A stretch of DNA of 64,000 bases, taken from contig JAFKAC010000007.1 in the NCBI GenBank assembly GCA_025766275.1, forward strand, positions 930,001 through 994,000, given 5' to 3'. This DNA is from Lactarius indigo (taxonomy: Eukaryota; Basidiomycota; Agaricomycetes; Russulales; Russulaceae). A program made the translations under genes and the position numbers. The notes below the pieces were generated by a model. That model was given only the letters and a program-made list of their open reading frames with translations, made no database searches and had not been told where the DNA came from. Positions within the stretch are counted from its first letter, which is position 1; every line of letters starts with the position of its first letter. Shown one piece after another: positions 22,325 through 34,612 of this stretch.

Positions 22325-23581
22325 CTACTCGCTGTACCGGTCGTCTTCGTCCGATACTTCTTTGACACGTTCGATAAGTCGCCGCACACGCTCGTAAACG
22401 GCAAAAACAACGGCCTGCCCTGGGGCGACACGCAAAACACGCGGTGTTATACCCTTGTAGAAAGAATGCACACCCTCTTGTCGCCACATATCGGACGCGA
22501 TCGACGTGATGCGTGAGATCGCTGACATATCCGTAGGGAAGGATGACTTTTGCAACCCTACACATCATTCCCATATTGAGCAACGCAAGACAAGATCTGG
22601 CCAATGTGATAAATGATAACGTACGAGTTTTGATAGTATCTATCGGTGCATTGGAAAACGGACCCATGGCACCGGATATGAGACCAATGATCATATGCTG
22701 GTACGTCGGAAGATCAGTGAGTTCTGGCTGTTGTTTATGCGCGAATTTCTTTAGTTCCTGATAGGCGGTGAAATTCGCGCCTGCGTCGCGGTAAGCTCAG
22801 ATCATGTACGTGCACATCAGTAGACACACCTTGGTTGGTCGCTTGCCGAAGGGCGGTGAGCGTCACGCCACGATACAACACGGAGAAGCCCTCCTCGCGA
22901 ACTATCTTATACACAGCATGTCCTGCATTGCGATATTGTGGCGTCTCCAAAGGATCAGCTAAAGAGTGCATCTGTGCCTGCAGACGGATCTTGACGACCT
23001 CCATGGGGTTCACGACGAGGACGGCTTCTGTGGTGCCCGCACCGAGGCCGGCTGCCGGTGGGAGGAGCCCAAGAATTAGTATAGCCCTCGGAAGAAGTTG
23101 TTGTGGGAACGGACGCACCTAGGAAGATACTGCCAACGGAGGTATGGCCCGTTTCGGGATTGGCGAGCCAGCGCTTGTAGGTCTCGAAACTGGCAAAGCG
23201 GATCGCCATCTTTGGAACGATGCCAGAGAGCACGGCACCGAGGCCCTTGTACAATGCGAGCGGCGTCTCGCGCCGCACAATCATAGCACCAGTGGCAATG
23301 AAACCGCGGGGTTTGGTCTGTCATTCGCTTGAACCGACGCGCATCGCACACAAGGAGGTAGGACACATACCCCTGGGAGACGTCCGGATTTGGAGAGCTG
23401 CATGCGCACCTTGATGGTGTCTAGCGGTTGGCAGCATAGCTGTAGTGCGGCGCGGGTTGTGAAAAACGGCTCAGAGACATACACAAGGACAACATACTGC
23501 TTCCATTGCTCCTGCTAAGCCTCCAGCCGTGATGTGGGTACCGAAGCCAACAGGCTTCTTGTCCGAGGATGCGCGCGACAT
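22325..23581 (-). CDS. SFC1: Mitochondrial succinate-fumarate carrier
   Basis: Six exons: 22325-22557, 22625-22780, 22830-23051, 23119-23317, 23371-23439, 23498-23581, giving 320 residues. The protein has the three-fold carrier signature: CCQPLDTIKVRMQL, VVNPMEVVKIRLQAQ and NAPIDTIKTRLQK, each the Px(D/E)xx(K/R) motif at the end of an odd-numbered helix. Sequence between them (LALYKGLGAVLSGIVPKMAI, AGLGAGTTEAVL, ALRQATNQGANF, GLISGAMGPFSNAP, YKGITPRVLRVAPGQAV) is closest to yeast Sfc1/Acr1. That protein exchanges cytosolic succinate for mitochondrial fumarate across the inner membrane and is needed for growth on C2 compounds. The start is the ATG before the TAGGLAGAMEA-like first helix. Confidence 0.9.
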
Positions 23582-24472
23582 GTTCACAAAATATACAGAA
23601 TTCGGTGCGGACCTATCAGACTATTCCGGGGTGACTCTCGACGCAGCAAAAGGGGATGTTGAATGAGATCCGCGAGAGCCATGTACATCATGTTTTATAA
23701 TTTGGCCCAGTGTTGCTGGGCGGGCAGTCGACTCGGCAGTCGGATAAGTGCGGAGAATGCATGTGAATTGTCTTGATTGTCTTGACTGGCTCAGGCCAAT
23801 GTAGATGATCGTTGCCGCCGCTCCGCTCTTGCTCCGCCATCGGGCTGCCTCGGCCTTCCACTCCGCATCGGCCGCACCTCTTGAACGTCTGAACCTGTGT
23901 GTTACAGCTGAACAGGCAGTAACATATGGCGCTAATACATCTTGACTTACCAGAGCCTCAGTTGTATACGTTTTCACGTTGTTGGGTGAAACTTAAGCTT
24001 AATGGAGAGAGATCAGCTGAGGAGGCCATCTGCTTTATATCTTGTGACAATTACGAGTCAGGCTAACTCAGGCACTGCGCTCAAGGAAACTGTGATTGGT
24101 GTTGACAAAAAATGCAGTTTAATCTGTAAGGAAGCTTTTCAAAGAAAGCCTTCGTCTCTCTAGACCATCAGACATCGATGATTTTACCTTGTTCCTTTTC
24201 AGCTGTGAAAATCGTTCAACCCAGGAGAGCTTGCAAGAGAGTCTCTTCGGAGTTGTTGTGCGTCTGCAGTGGGTTACTTAGGCCCGATTCAGATGTGTCA
24301 AGTGACCATGACATCATAGTACATGACCCGGGGGTTATTATCTGAGGCCATTTGTCGTTGAGAGAGTTGAAAGGGACGTCATTATATAGGACTAACGTAG
24401 ATAACAGTAAGATCATTATCGATAGTGGTCCTAAAACCGCACAGGGAAAACCAAGCATGAACCAACCGCGCT
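23582..24472. other. Intergenic, carrier promoter and SWR1 3' side
   Basis: About 890 bp. A minus-strand frame of 118 codons (23,621-23,977) is open, but I see no motif and cannot tell a short gene from chance. Nothing else is recognised. Confidence 0.4.
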
Positions 24473-27400
24473 CTACAACCGCCAATCCTTGAAAAAGTCA
24501 TAATCAAAGCGCACAAATGCGAGCATAAAGTCGACTGTGGTGCCGCCCTCGTCATCCTCACCACCTCCGCCCTCATCTACCACGTCTTCGTCGACCAGTT
24601 CTTCCTCAGGCTCGCCGTCTTCGGGGTGTCCCAAGGGCGAGTCAACCGCCGTTTCCGTCGGGACGGCGTTAACCGTTCTTCCGCGCACGACACCCGAAGA
24701 GGTGTTGGCGTCTTCTCCAAAGTCTGCCGCGTCTGCGCCCTCGAGCTCGCCCGCTTCCTGCGCCGCGATCCGCGCGGCATGGGCGTCCTCTTGATCCGCG
24801 AACTCTTCCAAGACATTCGTGATGGTGTCGACGCCCGTGCCACGAAACAGCGAGCGCCAATCAAATTCGCCCTTCTGGATGACAAGATCGTCCAGGGATC
24901 GCTTCTGATTCGCCTTGCGCAACATCGCTTCTTCTACCGTGTATTGCGAGATAAAGCGGTAGATGTGCACGTCCCGAATCTGCCCGATGCGATGCGCCCT
25001 GTTGGCGCAGGTGTCAGCGCCAAGTTGCATTCGGTAAAAGAGGGTGAAGGCTTACCTGTCCTCGCACTGCCGGTCCATCTGAGGATTAAAATCACTGTCA
25101 TAAAAAATGACTGTGTCGGCCCCCGTCAAACTGTGCGCGGGAGTGAGTCTTAGGGGATAGCGTTTGATCTCAGAGTCAACTCACTTGATGCCAACGCCGC
25201 CGGAGCGAGACGAGGCAATGAAGCAGAAGATACGTGAATCGGCATTAAATCGCTCTGTGATGTACTGTCGATCCTCGATCCGTGTGGCGCCGTCAAGGCG
25301 AAGATAGAGATAGCCATGGAAGTTCAAAAATTGTTCCAGGATGTCTAGGATCTTCGTCATCTGCGTGAAGATCAAAACGCGATGACCGCCAGCTTTGCGT
25401 TCCCGCAAGAGTCGCGCGAGTTGCTGGAGTTTGCCACAGTCATATTGTAGCAAGGAAAGATCCGGAAAGGCAATCTGCAGTTTCACACTTGGGTCGTGGA
25501 GAACCCCATCAAATTGTATGTCAGGAGAGAGAGCAATGACGGAATCTTCTGCTCCAGCAAGAACACGCCGAGGCAAATCACGTCCCACCACAGCGGGTGT
25601 GATACAAGCGAAGGTATTGACTAATGGTGCCATCTCCTCGGCACGCACTTCATATGACTTGATGGCCGTGCGAGTCGCAAGGACAGTATCTAGATGGTGT
25701 GTCGAGGGATGGCGAACAGAAGCTGGCAACAACGGGCGGGTGCACTGTTGGGCCTTTGCGATCAGCTCACTGCCGTAGATCACGGAGCCGCCACAACGGA
25801 GCCGATTGAGATAACCGATATGTGTCCAGCGTGCGATGGTTGCTGCCTGTTCTTTGTATGTGCGATACTTCTTGTAGCCGTCGATCGTACGAACGTCGTA
25901 AGGAGGGGGCTCTCCGGGTAATTCCGAGACGAAGGGAAGCGAGGACGTTCCGTCCAGACGTCGCGTCTCAAGACTCGCGATCAACGAAGTATTCTGGCGT
26001 TCTATGAACCGCAAGCCAAGGAGATCGAAGTTAAGATGATTCTCGTCTCGTTCTTGAAGAAGCCGTCGTCGGACGAGTAATTCTTTAACCTCGAAATCGG
26101 CAATGGCGGAGCGGTCCATGGCAAAAGACGTGACAATAGGCCGCACTTCGAACAGGTCTGGGTGGTTGCACACTTTGCGAAGCTGCATAAGAATATTGGC
26201 TATTTTCTGATACACGCCAGATGCTAGATCGCTACGCGTCTGAGCGCGCGACATGAATTCGTCGTACAAGAACCGTTGGCGTTTGGAAAGTGGACAAAGC
26301 ACGAGGTGTTCAAATTTACTTGGAAGCTCCTTTTCTACGTCGCGTTTGAGACGTCTGAGCAGGTAAGGACGTAAGACTGTGTGAAGCTTCGCAACGCGCT
26401 TCTGAGTTTCGTCATCTAGCGTAGTGCCCATTTCGACGGCCTGTTCCAGCGGATCTGTTCACATACAGTGAGAAACGCATTGAATCTGCATATATATGCG
26501 ACTGCTTACTTGCAAACCATTCAGCAAACTCTCTGCGATCCGCAAAGTCCGTTCCAGACATCAAGAACTTGAGCAACGCCCACAACTCAGTCAAGTTATT
26601 TTGTAGCGGAGTACCGGTCAGGAGCAGCCGCCGGAACGAGCGAAACATGAGTAAAATATTCCATCGTTGAGATTTGAAGTTCTTGATCATGTGCGCCTCG
26701 TCCAAGATCATGTAGTACCACGGCTTTCGCTTGAAAACATGCGCGTCGCGGCTAGCAAGTGCATACGACGTGATACAAACGTTGAAGTGGAACTTATCGT
26801 ACCAGCCTTGACGCAACTCTTTCCGCCGCTTGGACGTGCCGTGGTAAGCGAGGACCTTGAAACCGGGGAGGAATTTCTTGAATTCCATTTCCCAATTCAT
26901 AAGGACGCTGGTTGGCACGACTATCAAGTGCGGACCCCAGATACCCCTATCGCATGCCAGATGTGCCAAGAGTGCGATAGTTTGGATGGTTTTACTAAAG
27001 ACCAGTCAGCAGGTTGTGACGTGAAAAGAGGTAACCACATACCCAAGCCCCATCTCATCTGCTAGGATGCAGTTCAGATTCCTGGAATGGATGCTTGCAA
27101 GCCATTCTAGGCCAGCCTGCTGGTACGGCCGTAAAACCCCACGAAGTAAGGCAGGGGGCTTGATCATGGCATTTGAGTCCCACTCCACTGGTGCCACCGC
27201 ATAGGGTTTAAGGTATCGTGGGATACGCACGTCTTCAATCTCGTCCTCGATATCGGACGTGGCATCATCGACTTCTTGCAAGGGAGGGGAGCCTTCCACA
27301 CCGTATGCAGACCGGCCCGCAATATTAGTTGCGGGATCAGGTCGCTCGCTGTCGCTGTCATACGTGATGGCCATTGGTTGGGGGGTGGGAACAAGTTCCC

Positions 27401-30106
27401 GTGGTTCGCTTATTGTGACATCACCGTTGGACGATGGCTCTTCCTGTGTCAAAGGCTCTTCATGAGAAAGACGGTCGCCGTCAATGGCTAATGAGTCGGT
27501 ATGCATATCAGCTATGGGCGTCTTGCACTCCGGATGGAAGTTCCCATTGACTGAGATGATGACTTCAGTGAATGGGTGAGTCACAGAAGGCGCGGTTGGA
27601 GGTGATGAGCCGGAAGGTGGACTCAGAACGATAGGGTGGGGTACATGGGTTAGGGACGGCGGTGACCCTGGTAGAGGATCGCTTGATGGTGTCGCCAATG
27701 GCTCAGAATGCGGAGACGAACCGTCTTCAAAGGGCACGACGGAAACCTCGTCGATGGTTGCAGTACCAACGGCTTCCACCTCCATCATATCAACGTCGTC
27801 ATCCGTGTTCTCCAAATAGTGGGGAGTGGGGCCGGGCAAGATGGGCGTCACATTTGGCCCGAGCAAAGTAGTCCCCGACTGTGTTTCTTCCTCTTCCTCG
27901 TCATCGCTGTCATCCCCATCAACCAATATAGACGCAGATTCGGCACCGTCCGACTGCTCCTCTTCCTGATCGGGATGACCATCATCCCCAGCAGTACTTG
28001 TGTCGTCGTCTGAGGTCACGTTTTCTTCTGCGTCGGTCTCTTCCTCGTTTTCGTCGTCTAAATCACGGAGAGAGGCAGACACGCTACTAGACCGGCTGCG
28101 CGATCGGGTGCCACGCGACAGATCGAGATGTTGGGTTTCTAGAATGTATCCAGACTGGTCCAGGAGCGCGTCAAGGTGCTCTCGGCCCTTACGTGTCTCT
28201 TCCTCTTCGCGCTTGAGCCTTTCTTGCTCTCGTATGTGCTGTTATCCAGGAGAGTTCGAGTGAACAAGCTACATCACGGTGTGATCTTATGAACGCCACT
28301 TACAAAGACGGCCTTCTTCCATTCAGTGGTGACAAGCTTCATCGTCGCCTTGGCCAAAGCACGCAGCTGTTTCTCATGTTGCACTCGAACCTTTCCCTTC
28401 TTCGCATTCTGCACGTCCCAGTACATTCGTACCTTGGCGGCGATGGTCGCTGCGATTTCTGGCCCGCTCGTCTCCCGCTGGCGGTGGCGTACACGAATAG
28501 CATCAAGTACGTGGTCCCACGGGTCGGAGCCGAGAGTCCGCGGATCTGTTGGCGGGTTCTGGAGGGCACACGCAGCGTCCTCAGCTGATAGGAGCATCCG
28601 GCCTTGCTGACGCATGGCATACACGCGTTCAAGGAGGGCAGCATGCTCCCGCGCGGCTTGATCGAGGACCTCGTCGTCAACGTCGTCGTTTTCCAGTCGA
28701 GTGTATGAGGCGAGAGCAGATGTGACAGACTTATCAAAAGCCGATGGACTAGGTTTCTGTTTTGGATTGGTGTAGACTGGCTCTGGAGCCCGGACGATAA
28801 GCTTTACTCTCCTGATTACTGGCGTCGGCCCGGGGGACGCTACTGCCTTTGCTTCGTTAACAACGTGCGCAGGCGATGCTTTGACCGAAGGGTTATGGTA
28901 GACACCATTAGAGTTTTTCATGGCCGAGGAGGGAGTTGTTTGTATGAGGTGATGTCGTGGGATCTTCGTGGGGGAGTCAACGGACGATGCGCTCCGCAAA
29001 ACGGGAGAAGGGCCAGTGTCGGTTTTCCGACGCTTTCGATGAGCCGCAGGGAGGATATCGGAAGATGGATCGGGGCTGTGTCTTCGACGTGTTGGTAATG
29101 TGTCCTTCTCTGGTTCGGCGGGACCGGAAGGGCTTGGACTCGATAATTTAGGAAGGGACGCATGTAACTTAGCTCTACGGGTTGCCCTGGAGCTTGTAAT
29201 TGGGGTGGGTGCAGAAGCGTATGTCGTAGTCGGATCAACTACTGGACTTGTAGGAACAGAAGGCGCCTTTCCCTTGACGCTTTTCGGCGAGCGAGGATCA
29301 CGATCCTTCCCTTTACCCTTGGTTGAAAATCCCAAGATGTCCCAGATAGTGCCATCATCACGCGAGGGTGTAGGATCGGACTTCCCGGGTGAGGAAGTGG
29401 GAAAAGAGGAGTTGGTCGTGACACCTTTGAGCTTCTCAACACGGTCTTGGCGCGCCCGCCGAGTTGTTCTTCGCGAAGAGCCCTCAAAGGGGGACGCGCC
29501 TGCTATTAAGTCGTATTTTGACTTAAACTGCGTGTGACAGTTAATAATCTATGACAGGCTAAGCGGTGGCATACCCACAGACCTCTTGAAAAACAGCAGA
29601 ATTATCCTTCTTCGCAACCTGCTCCGCGAATTGTTCATGAATAAAAGAGTGGGGGAGGATGGAAGGGAAGTAAGAGTGAGGCGGTGAGGCGGTGCACGTA
29701 CCACAGGGTCATATGTAACCAAGGTCGTCCACCGTTCTAGATGAAATGCTTCACGTACCTACATAGTGATGAGTCTAAGCACATACGCGGCCACGCCGCT
29801 CCTACATCGAGAGGGCGTTGCACGACAAAGGACGCTGACACGCACTAGATCATCATGCTGGTCTTCTATCATATCTAATTCGGATTGCTTGGCTCGTAGC
29901 AACGCCGCGCGTTCCTCGTTGATTTGCTGTACACCATCCACACGGCCATTGCTGCTGCTGCTACCAGTGGCGCTGTTGTTACCACTTACGCTTGGCCCAT
30001 GTATCACGTTGTCTTGCCACCCTTCAACGCTCTCTGGATCCCAAAGTTTCTCCTGCGGGACCTTCTTGCTACCAAGCGACACGGAAGACGACTTCTTATG
30101 ACTCAT
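24473..30106 (-). CDS. SWR1: SWR1 chromatin-remodelling ATPase
   Basis: About ten exons; ends traced include 24473-24998, 25056-25130, 25185-26454, 26510-26994, 27043-28238, 28304-29527. The 5' exons up to ATG 30106 (MSHKKSSSVSLGSKK) are approximate; near 29,640 I could not find a normal acceptor. An HSA-type region (about 28,240-28,750) precedes a long acidic stretch. The split Snf2 ATPase follows: ILADEMGLG|KTIQT (Walker A), VVPTSVLMNWEMEFKKF, MILDEAHMIKN (DEAH), LLTGTPLQNNLTELW, then an insertion typical of SWR1/INO80, then LIFTQMTKILDILEQFL, SRSGGVGIKLTGADTV and RAHRIGQ. The C-terminus contains SLFRGTGVDTITN and an acidic tail. SWR1 exchanges H2A for H2A.Z in nucleosomes using ATP. Confidence 0.9.
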
Positions 30107-30630
30107 ACTTGAATCCGAGCACAGTTGCACGGTGTAGTCGCCGGCCTATTGTAGAACGGGGGAGCGCCGGCTGGCGTGGGGAAAGGGACCACACACGATC
30201 TCGACAGATATCGCACAGTGGGAAGTGGTTGTTGGGTCTCCAGGTGCGTCCTGCGTGCCTTTACGCGTTGAGGCACGGCGTAGAGTGTGTTTGTGAGCCG
30301 TTCGCGGATGTGAGGATAGATTGAGCAAGAAAGCGCCATTTTCCGAGCTGCACAGCAGAGGTCGTGTTTGTTCGGTGCAAACACAAGGTCACTTCCACAC
30401 TCAAGCGCGCCATTTGATCCCGTAGTACGGCAGTAGTGCTCGAAAACTAATGCCATTAAATCTGCCAACAAAACAACAAAATGAGAGGTGAATGAAAGAA
30501 AAGGTATCCGTATATAAAAAGCCATATGCGAAGAAAGACAAAGGGTAATAATTAAATAGTTATACAAGTCTCTTGCGTCAAGGTCGTGATAATAATGTCC
30601 GGATCGTTGCCAGTACATATGTGCACCACA
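30107..30630. promoter_or_regulatory. SWR1 upstream region
   Basis: 524 bp between the SWR1 start and the kinase stop. It contains the SWR1 promoter and the kinase 3' untranslated region. No gene or RNA element is recognised. Confidence 0.45.
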
Positions 30631-32040
30631 TCAAACAGCGGTATATTCGAAGTCAGGGAAGTGGATCCCGTGTACATCTTCGGCAGGCAAGCCGTATTGT
30701 GCAGCGGCGTCACCCTCTTCATAATGCTCGAAACTGTAAATATATGTCAGCGCATGCCATAAAGTACATAAAATGACCAATACTTACGCGCTCGCATCAC
30801 CTTCGCCAGTTACCTTTGGTAAATACGGGGCGACGATGTCACGATTCCGTAATTTCTCCCAGTCCACTTCACGGAACCATTGGTGGGAGAACACGTCACC
30901 CGCGCCATTCCGGAGATTTCCATACCGCTTTGACGGGTTGCTCTCGAGGAACTTCAAGATGAGGTCCTTCGCAAGGATATTGATAGCAGGAAAACGGATA
31001 CATGATGGTCCACTCTGAATCCGAGCGTACAGTGCCATAGGTGAGTCATCCGGCCGGTGGAATGGCGGTAGGCCAGTGAGCATTTCAAAAATGAGCACAC
31101 CCAGCGCGTACCAGTCGACTGATTTGTTATAGCGACTTTGGTTGATGACCTGTACAGGAGGATCAGAATAGATGGAGATGATACGAAATGATTGATTGAC
31201 CTCTGGTGCGAGGTAATCGGGGGTACCACAGAGCGTCCATGTCGTGTTTGGACAGTACTTTGCAAACCCAAAGTCGGCGATTTTGATATGACCGTCAAGA
31301 CCGAGGAGGATATTCTCGGGTTTGAGATCACGATATACAATGTTTAGGTTGTGCAGGTGATGGAGCGCCAGAGCTACCTCAGCGGCGTAGAATTTTGCAA
31401 CGGGATCTGGGAATCGCTAAGAGAAGTTTCAGGGGAGGAATCTATGGCGCGAGAAGGAAAAGCAGGCACACATTGGATCTGCGTAGAAGAGTGAATAGTT
31501 CTCCGCCGGGGACAAAGTCCATGACCATGTACAAGTTTGTCGCGTCTTGGAAGCTGCCCCATAAGTTAATGATGAAAGGGTGTTGCACAGCAAGCAGCAT
31601 TTGTTGTTCGTTGTTGGTGTGATCGATCTGCTTCGACTTGACGATCTTCTCCTTTTGCAGTACTTTGATGGCATAAAACCGGAGGTTATGTTTACTCCGA
31701 ACTATAGACGATAAGGGCGAGAGTATGCGGAAAGAGAAGGGGACTGACCAAGATGGACCCGACCAAAACTACCGGTACCGAGGGTGCGTTGAAAGTAGAA
31801 GTCGGAGAGACGGTAAGTGCCCTTCTGCCTTCGCTGGTGAGGGAAGGACTGGTCTGGAAGCCGAGAGTCATCTAGGCTCTCTGCCCGTTTGCTACTCTCG
31901 CTAGTGCGTTGAGTAGAAATGGAACCACGATGCTCGACGTGTGTATGCGTTGTGGAGGGAAGGGCAGAGAGAGGTTGCTGAGATTTTTGGTGACCGTGAG
32001 TGAGATGGCCAAGCTTGTCTGTCACGCGCTTAAGAATCAT
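30631..32040 (-). CDS. cAMP-dependent protein kinase catalytic subunit
   Basis: Five exons: 30631-30733, 30788-31149, 31201-31416, 31472-31701, 31749-32040, giving 400 residues. A low-complexity N-terminus of about 80 residues is followed by an AGC kinase domain: [15 protein letters not shown] (glycine loop), [12 protein letters not shown] (catalytic Lys), [71 protein letters not shown] and LTGLPPF. The C-terminal tail ends near [10 protein letters not shown], with the FxDF-type hydrophobic motif. This is the PKA pattern. PKA acts in the cytosol and nucleus on RRxS/T sites and is held by a regulatory subunit that is not in this window. The TTG-CTT codons before ATG 32040 argue for that start. 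Confidence 0.92.
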
Positions 32041-32281
32041 AAGCAAGGGCTATGGTAGCAGGATCAAAGGTGGGGGTAGCAGAGGATGAAAGCGGGGAGA
32101 GAAGAGCGAGTAGAAAAGAATAAGAAAGGGCGGAGATAGGAACGAGCATATACATAGTGGAATTACGACCGACCTTTGTTCTCGTTCACGACTGACCGGC
32201 ATTTCCCGTTCGGGTTTAATGACACTCGACAACGACGGTCATATGAGGCCCTTAATTAAATTTCCCACGCGAGACATTGCT

Positions 32282-34407
32282 CTATCCGCCGTGGACAACT
32301 AAAGTCTGCCCGATTAGTACACCCCCCGATGCCACACTAGCCACCAGGAACGTGCCCACATTCAGTTCTGCGAACTGCCATCCCCTTACATGGATACCCT
32401 TCTGCCGCAGAATATCCCGCCACAACATCCCTGCCAGCGACGCCGAAAATGTGAGCGTGAATGCTCCATAATTCGACCCAATCGCAAGTCCATACACCGA
32501 CGCATACTGGACACCCGTGGGTACAGCTTCCATGGAAGATTGCCACTCTTGCACGACTCGCGCTAGAAGGATGGTCGTCCCGATATTCGTGCCGCATATC
32601 TGCGTTGACGTGATGATCATGTAGGCCACTTTGGGTTAGGAGGAATAAGAAACCGAGCGATATTTGCGTACGTTACAGAGCAATCCAGAACCGATCGTCA
32701 TGCCGGCCGCGGCGCCTACGACCCCAGTCTTACTCACCCAAGCACCCCACCAATGAGCAAAGGCGTGTACCCAGCCTTGGCTTGCTAGTCCCTGAACTAA
32801 TATAAACATCAAGAATGCAAACGGCACCAGCGCGACTGGGAGCTTCTTGCAAACCCCGCAAACCCCCGGAAACTTTCCTAGAAAACGGTGAGCACATGTC
32901 AACAGGAGCGATGACAGCGCCAATTCAGGCTTGATATCTTGCCCCGGTTTACCATCATCTAGGCGAGATGCCGAAAGGGGCAAAACCCCGAGTTCAATCG
33001 GAAGATGAACACCGGTAGGGGGGGGTCTGTCTGACTGCCTGACCCCTTCGGCTACGACTTGATCAGAGCGATAGTGATTCCAGTCCCGCCATACATCGTG
33101 GCTCAGCATCATTGCGGCTGCTGGTGCTGCAACCTGCCAGACAGGGACGCCAATTGTGCTCGTGCCCACTAAAATACCCAATGTCACTAGCAGGAGAATA
33201 CTGCCGAAGACGGCGCCGGCCTTGTCAATGAGCGCGGTGCTTGGGCGGTCAACCCCCACGCGGTCGTCCCCAACCGCATTAATTGGCAGCTCGATGCTAG
33301 TCGGGATAAGACCCGGGGAACGGAATAGCACGATGGAATGGAACGGGTAAACGGTCAATGCGGCCGCGAGGAGCGGGAGGGCAACAGATGAAGTGTATGT
33401 AATAAATGAGAGTGAAAATGCTCCGGATAAGACCAAGTTAGTGGGATTCGAGGAAATTAACAGCGCGGACGCTAAAGCATTAATGAGGTGCGGGGCCAAA
33501 AAATAGACCGTTATGAGCACTTACCCATATTTGCCGCCGTAAATTGAGTGAATATCCAAGCAGCTGGGGATGTGATCCTAACGAGAGCTCATCAGAAATA
33601 GTGGGGGTGGGACCAGGTGACTCACCCCAAAACTCTAGTGAGATAGGCCAAGAATGTCGTTCCAGACAAGATGACTGGATCCTTTCGCACAAGGTATTTT
33701 AGGGTGACAGCCTTTGATGGAGCACATTTCTGCAACTTACGTTTCCGACCACTGCAGCACATGTCAAGAAGAACAGATAGAGGTAAAAGTGCAGCTTGGG
33801 TCCAGACGCGCCGCCTTTCCCCGCGACCCAGAATGCGAGGAAGCGTAGCAAGCCAGTCGCGTCCAAAGAGATGGAGAGATACGCCTGCCGTTCCAAGCCG
33901 TATCATGAGCCAAAGTGCTGGGCAGATACACAAGCTGCCCATCACGCACTAGCGAGATAAACAGGGCCATGATGTTGATCGGCTGGATCCCATCTGTGCC
34001 AAGGATTCCATGCCTCAGCACAGTACCGTTAATTGCCTTTGTGGCGAGCAGAAGTAGAACGGCTATCGTTGGGACGCTCAGATAATTAACGTATAGATAT
34101 CGTCGTCGAGGAGGCTCAGACGTGCGAGGGATGACACGACATTTGACAAGCGCGTTGTGAACCACAGATACAGTGATATTTGGGAGAGGGATACGAAAGG
34201 GAAAAATGACAACAATATCTGTCAAAAAAAGATTGCTCATTAGTGAAACTTCCAGGCCAATCATGCGACAGCAAATGTCGATTTATTACGCGCACTAGTG
34301 AAGAAAAAGACAACCAATGTCAAGATCGACCTCCAGTTAGTGACCCGGACGTCCGCAGGTTGGTCCGAATTAAGGCCTGGTGCGTCGACATTGTTCGACG
34401 TGTCCAT
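32282..34407 (-). CDS. ArsB/citrate-transporter-like membrane permease
   Basis: Seven exons: 32282-32599, 32672-33471, 33525-33577, 33626-33681, 33741-33884, 33950-34218, 34296-34407, giving 583 residues. Many hydrophobic helices: ILTLVVFFFTNIVVIFPF, YLSVPTIAVLLLLATKAI, LHFYLYLFFLTCAAVVG, and a long central exon with several more. Family-like motifs are IMALFISLAYLSISLD, SALLISSNPTNLVL in the first repeat and GLLCNICGTNIGTTILLAR in the second. These SNPTN and GTNIG re-entrant motifs are typical of the ion transporter superfamily (ArsB, NhaD, CitMHS, SLC13). Substrate cannot be named; arsenite, anion or dicarboxylate are possible. The start ATG 34407 lies 205 bp from the start of the divergent WD40 gene. 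Confidence 0.78.
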
Positions 34408-34612
34408 CCGATTCGAGGAAGTAGTTTTCCGTGGGTGACAGTAGCTGGATAATCGAATTCCATTCAAAAATAGAAGATTGAGTACAGATTGAGTAATCAA
34501 GACGAGCGTGATGACGTCAAAGAGTAACACGACGACACATCGTCGGGCGACATTACTCCTACGCATTCTCTTGACTGACCGACATAGGACAGCCGCCCCA
34601 GAGCACATCTCC
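34408..34612. promoter_or_regulatory. Divergent promoter of permease and WD40 gene
   Basis: 205 bp between two outward-facing start codons. It includes the CRE-like TGACGTCA at 34,510-34,517, a palindrome bound by bZIP factors of the ATF/CREB type. It is the only clear site I can name. Shared control of both genes is inference. Confidence 0.5.

Noticed and set aside
23621..23977. A 118-codon minus-strand frame upstream of the carrier gene
   Set aside because: No motif or conserved pattern; it lies where the carrier promoter is expected.
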